Shown here: in pieces, positions 5,129 to 5,741 of the stretch
How the letters are laid out: each line of letters opens with the position of its first letter
Position numbering within the stretch: position 1 is the stretch's first letter
Source of the DNA: CAKVLS01 sp045605365
GTDB lineage: Bacteria; Bacillota; Clostridia; Christensenellales; UBA1242
DNA: 5,741 nucleotides
Direction: 5' to 3'
Assembly: GCA_045605365.1 (NCBI GenBank)
Contig: JAZUPV010000028.1
Coordinates: 1 to 5,741, forward strand
Translations under genes and position numbers: made by a program
Notes under the pieces: generated by a model
Told to the model about the DNA's origin: nothing
The model's database searches: none
The model's input: the letters and a program-made list of their open reading frames with translations, nothing else

Positions 5129-5741
5129 GTGCAAAAAGAAAACAACTTAAACTGTTCATTTTGTGGAAAAACCCAAGCAGAAGTAAAAAAGCTTATTGCT
5201 AGCCCAGATGGAGAGAGTTTTATATGTGATGAATGTGTAGACGTATGTAAAGAAATTGTCAAAGAAAGCGTCTTTGCAAAGCAAGTTCAAGACAAGATTG
5301 ATTTGCCTTTGCCACACCAAATCAAAGAAGCCCTTGACGATTATATCATCGGTCAAGACGAAGCAAAGAAAGCACTGTCTGTAGCGGTTTATAACCACTA
5401 TAAACGTATCAACTATAATGCCGAATTAAAAAATCAAAACGTTGACGTTGCTCCAATCGAACTAGAAAAGAGCAATATCTTGATGATAGGACCAACAGGT
5501 TGCGGCAAAACACTTCTTGCAAAAACGCTTGCAAAAATACTAAAAGTACCTTTTGCAACAGCAGACGCAACAACCTTGACCGAAGCTGGTTATGTTGGTG
5601 AAGACGTAGAAAACATATTGCTTAAACTTATCCAAAATGCAGATGGTGATATTGCAAAAGCAGAACGTGGTATCATCTATATCGACGAAATTGATAAAAT
5701 TAGACGTTGTAGCGAAAACCGTTCTATAACACGTGACGTAT
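5129..5741 (+). CDS. clpX: ATP-dependent Clp protease ATP-binding subunit ClpX, N-terminal part (runs off window)
   Basis: ClpX is a hexameric AAA+ unfoldase that recognises tagged substrates and threads them into ClpP. The first 204 residues, about half of the usual protein, are visible. An N-terminal zinc-binding domain uses Cys9, Cys12, Cys33 and Cys36. The AAA+ module follows: DYIIGQDEAKK (71-81), Walker A GPTGCGKT (121-128), the pore-loop GYVG (154-157), and Walker B IIYIDEID (182-189). The segment after Walker B reads KIRRCSENRSITRDV. The usual form is close to KIARKSENPSITRDV, so three normally well-kept positions differ (Arg192, Cys194 and Arg198). All ATP-binding motifs are intact, and the enzyme is presumed active. 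The start is GTG. It lies downstream of clpP across a terminator-like hairpin, so expression probably depends on partial readthrough or an unseen promoter. Confidence 0.96.
   Translation, partial: MQKENNLNCSFCGKTQAEVKKLIASPDGESFICDECVDVCKEIVKESVFAKQVQDKIDLPLPHQIKEALDDYIIGQDEAKKALSVAVYNHYKRINYNAELKNQNVDVAPIELEKSNILMIGPTGCGKTLLAKTLAKILKVPFATADATTLTEAGYVGEDVENILLKLIQNADGDIAKAERGIIYIDEIDKIRRCSENRSITRDV

Noticed and set aside
5156..5398. Minus-strand frame opposite the clpX start
   Set aside because: It is antisense to the zinc-binding and early AAA+ region of clpX and has no independent support.
1..5741. Alternative genetic code with TGA as Trp
   Set aside because: No visible gene stops at TGA, which prompted the thought. 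But the Trp codons I checked are TGG, no gene contains an in-frame TGA, and eight stops are too few to infer reassignment in AT-rich DNA.
1..5741. Mobile element, CRISPR array, tRNA, rRNA or phage content
   Set aside because: No long direct or inverted repeats, spaced repeats, integrase or transposase motifs, or tRNA-like folds were seen. All genes are co-directional and of core type.

Overview
The window is AT-rich, densely coded and entirely on the + strand. It contains eight genes and reads as ordinary bacterial chromosome. SepF, an S4-domain RluD-type enzyme beside lspA, strong AAGGAG ribosome sites and a tig-clpP-clpX row together point to a low-GC Gram-positive (Bacillota), most likely a clostridial or related uncultured lineage. 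That placement is inferred from gene content and order, not from a marker phylogeny. All eight visible stop codons are TAA or TAG, and every Trp I checked is TGG, so nothing indicates an altered genetic code.

Layout: (1) 3-188, the 3' end of a metallo-beta-lactamase-fold hydrolase gene, with a terminator overlapping its stop. (2) 279-755, sepF, as a single-gene unit with its own promoter and a strong terminator. (3) 899-2287, lspA and an rluD-type pseudouridine synthase, expressed from one promoter and only 6 bases apart. (4) 2333-2992, two small unrecognised three-helix membrane proteins with their own promoter and a near-perfect terminator. (5) 3152 to the window end, tig, clpP and the first part of clpX, with a promoter before tig and a terminator-like hairpin between clpP and clpX. 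The longest non-coding stretches are 756-898 and 2993-3151. Both hold a terminator followed by a promoter.

The genes fall into three working groups. SepF acts in septum assembly with FtsZ. LspA matures lipoproteins, and the RluD-type enzyme modifies large-subunit rRNA. Trigger factor, ClpP and ClpX handle protein folding and ATP-dependent proteolysis. I found no mobile element, CRISPR array, tRNA, rRNA or phage gene, and no clear sign of a new multi-gene system. The least explained items are the pair of small membrane proteins, the metallo-hydrolase that lacks its bridging Asp, and a few substitutions in a conserved ClpX segment.
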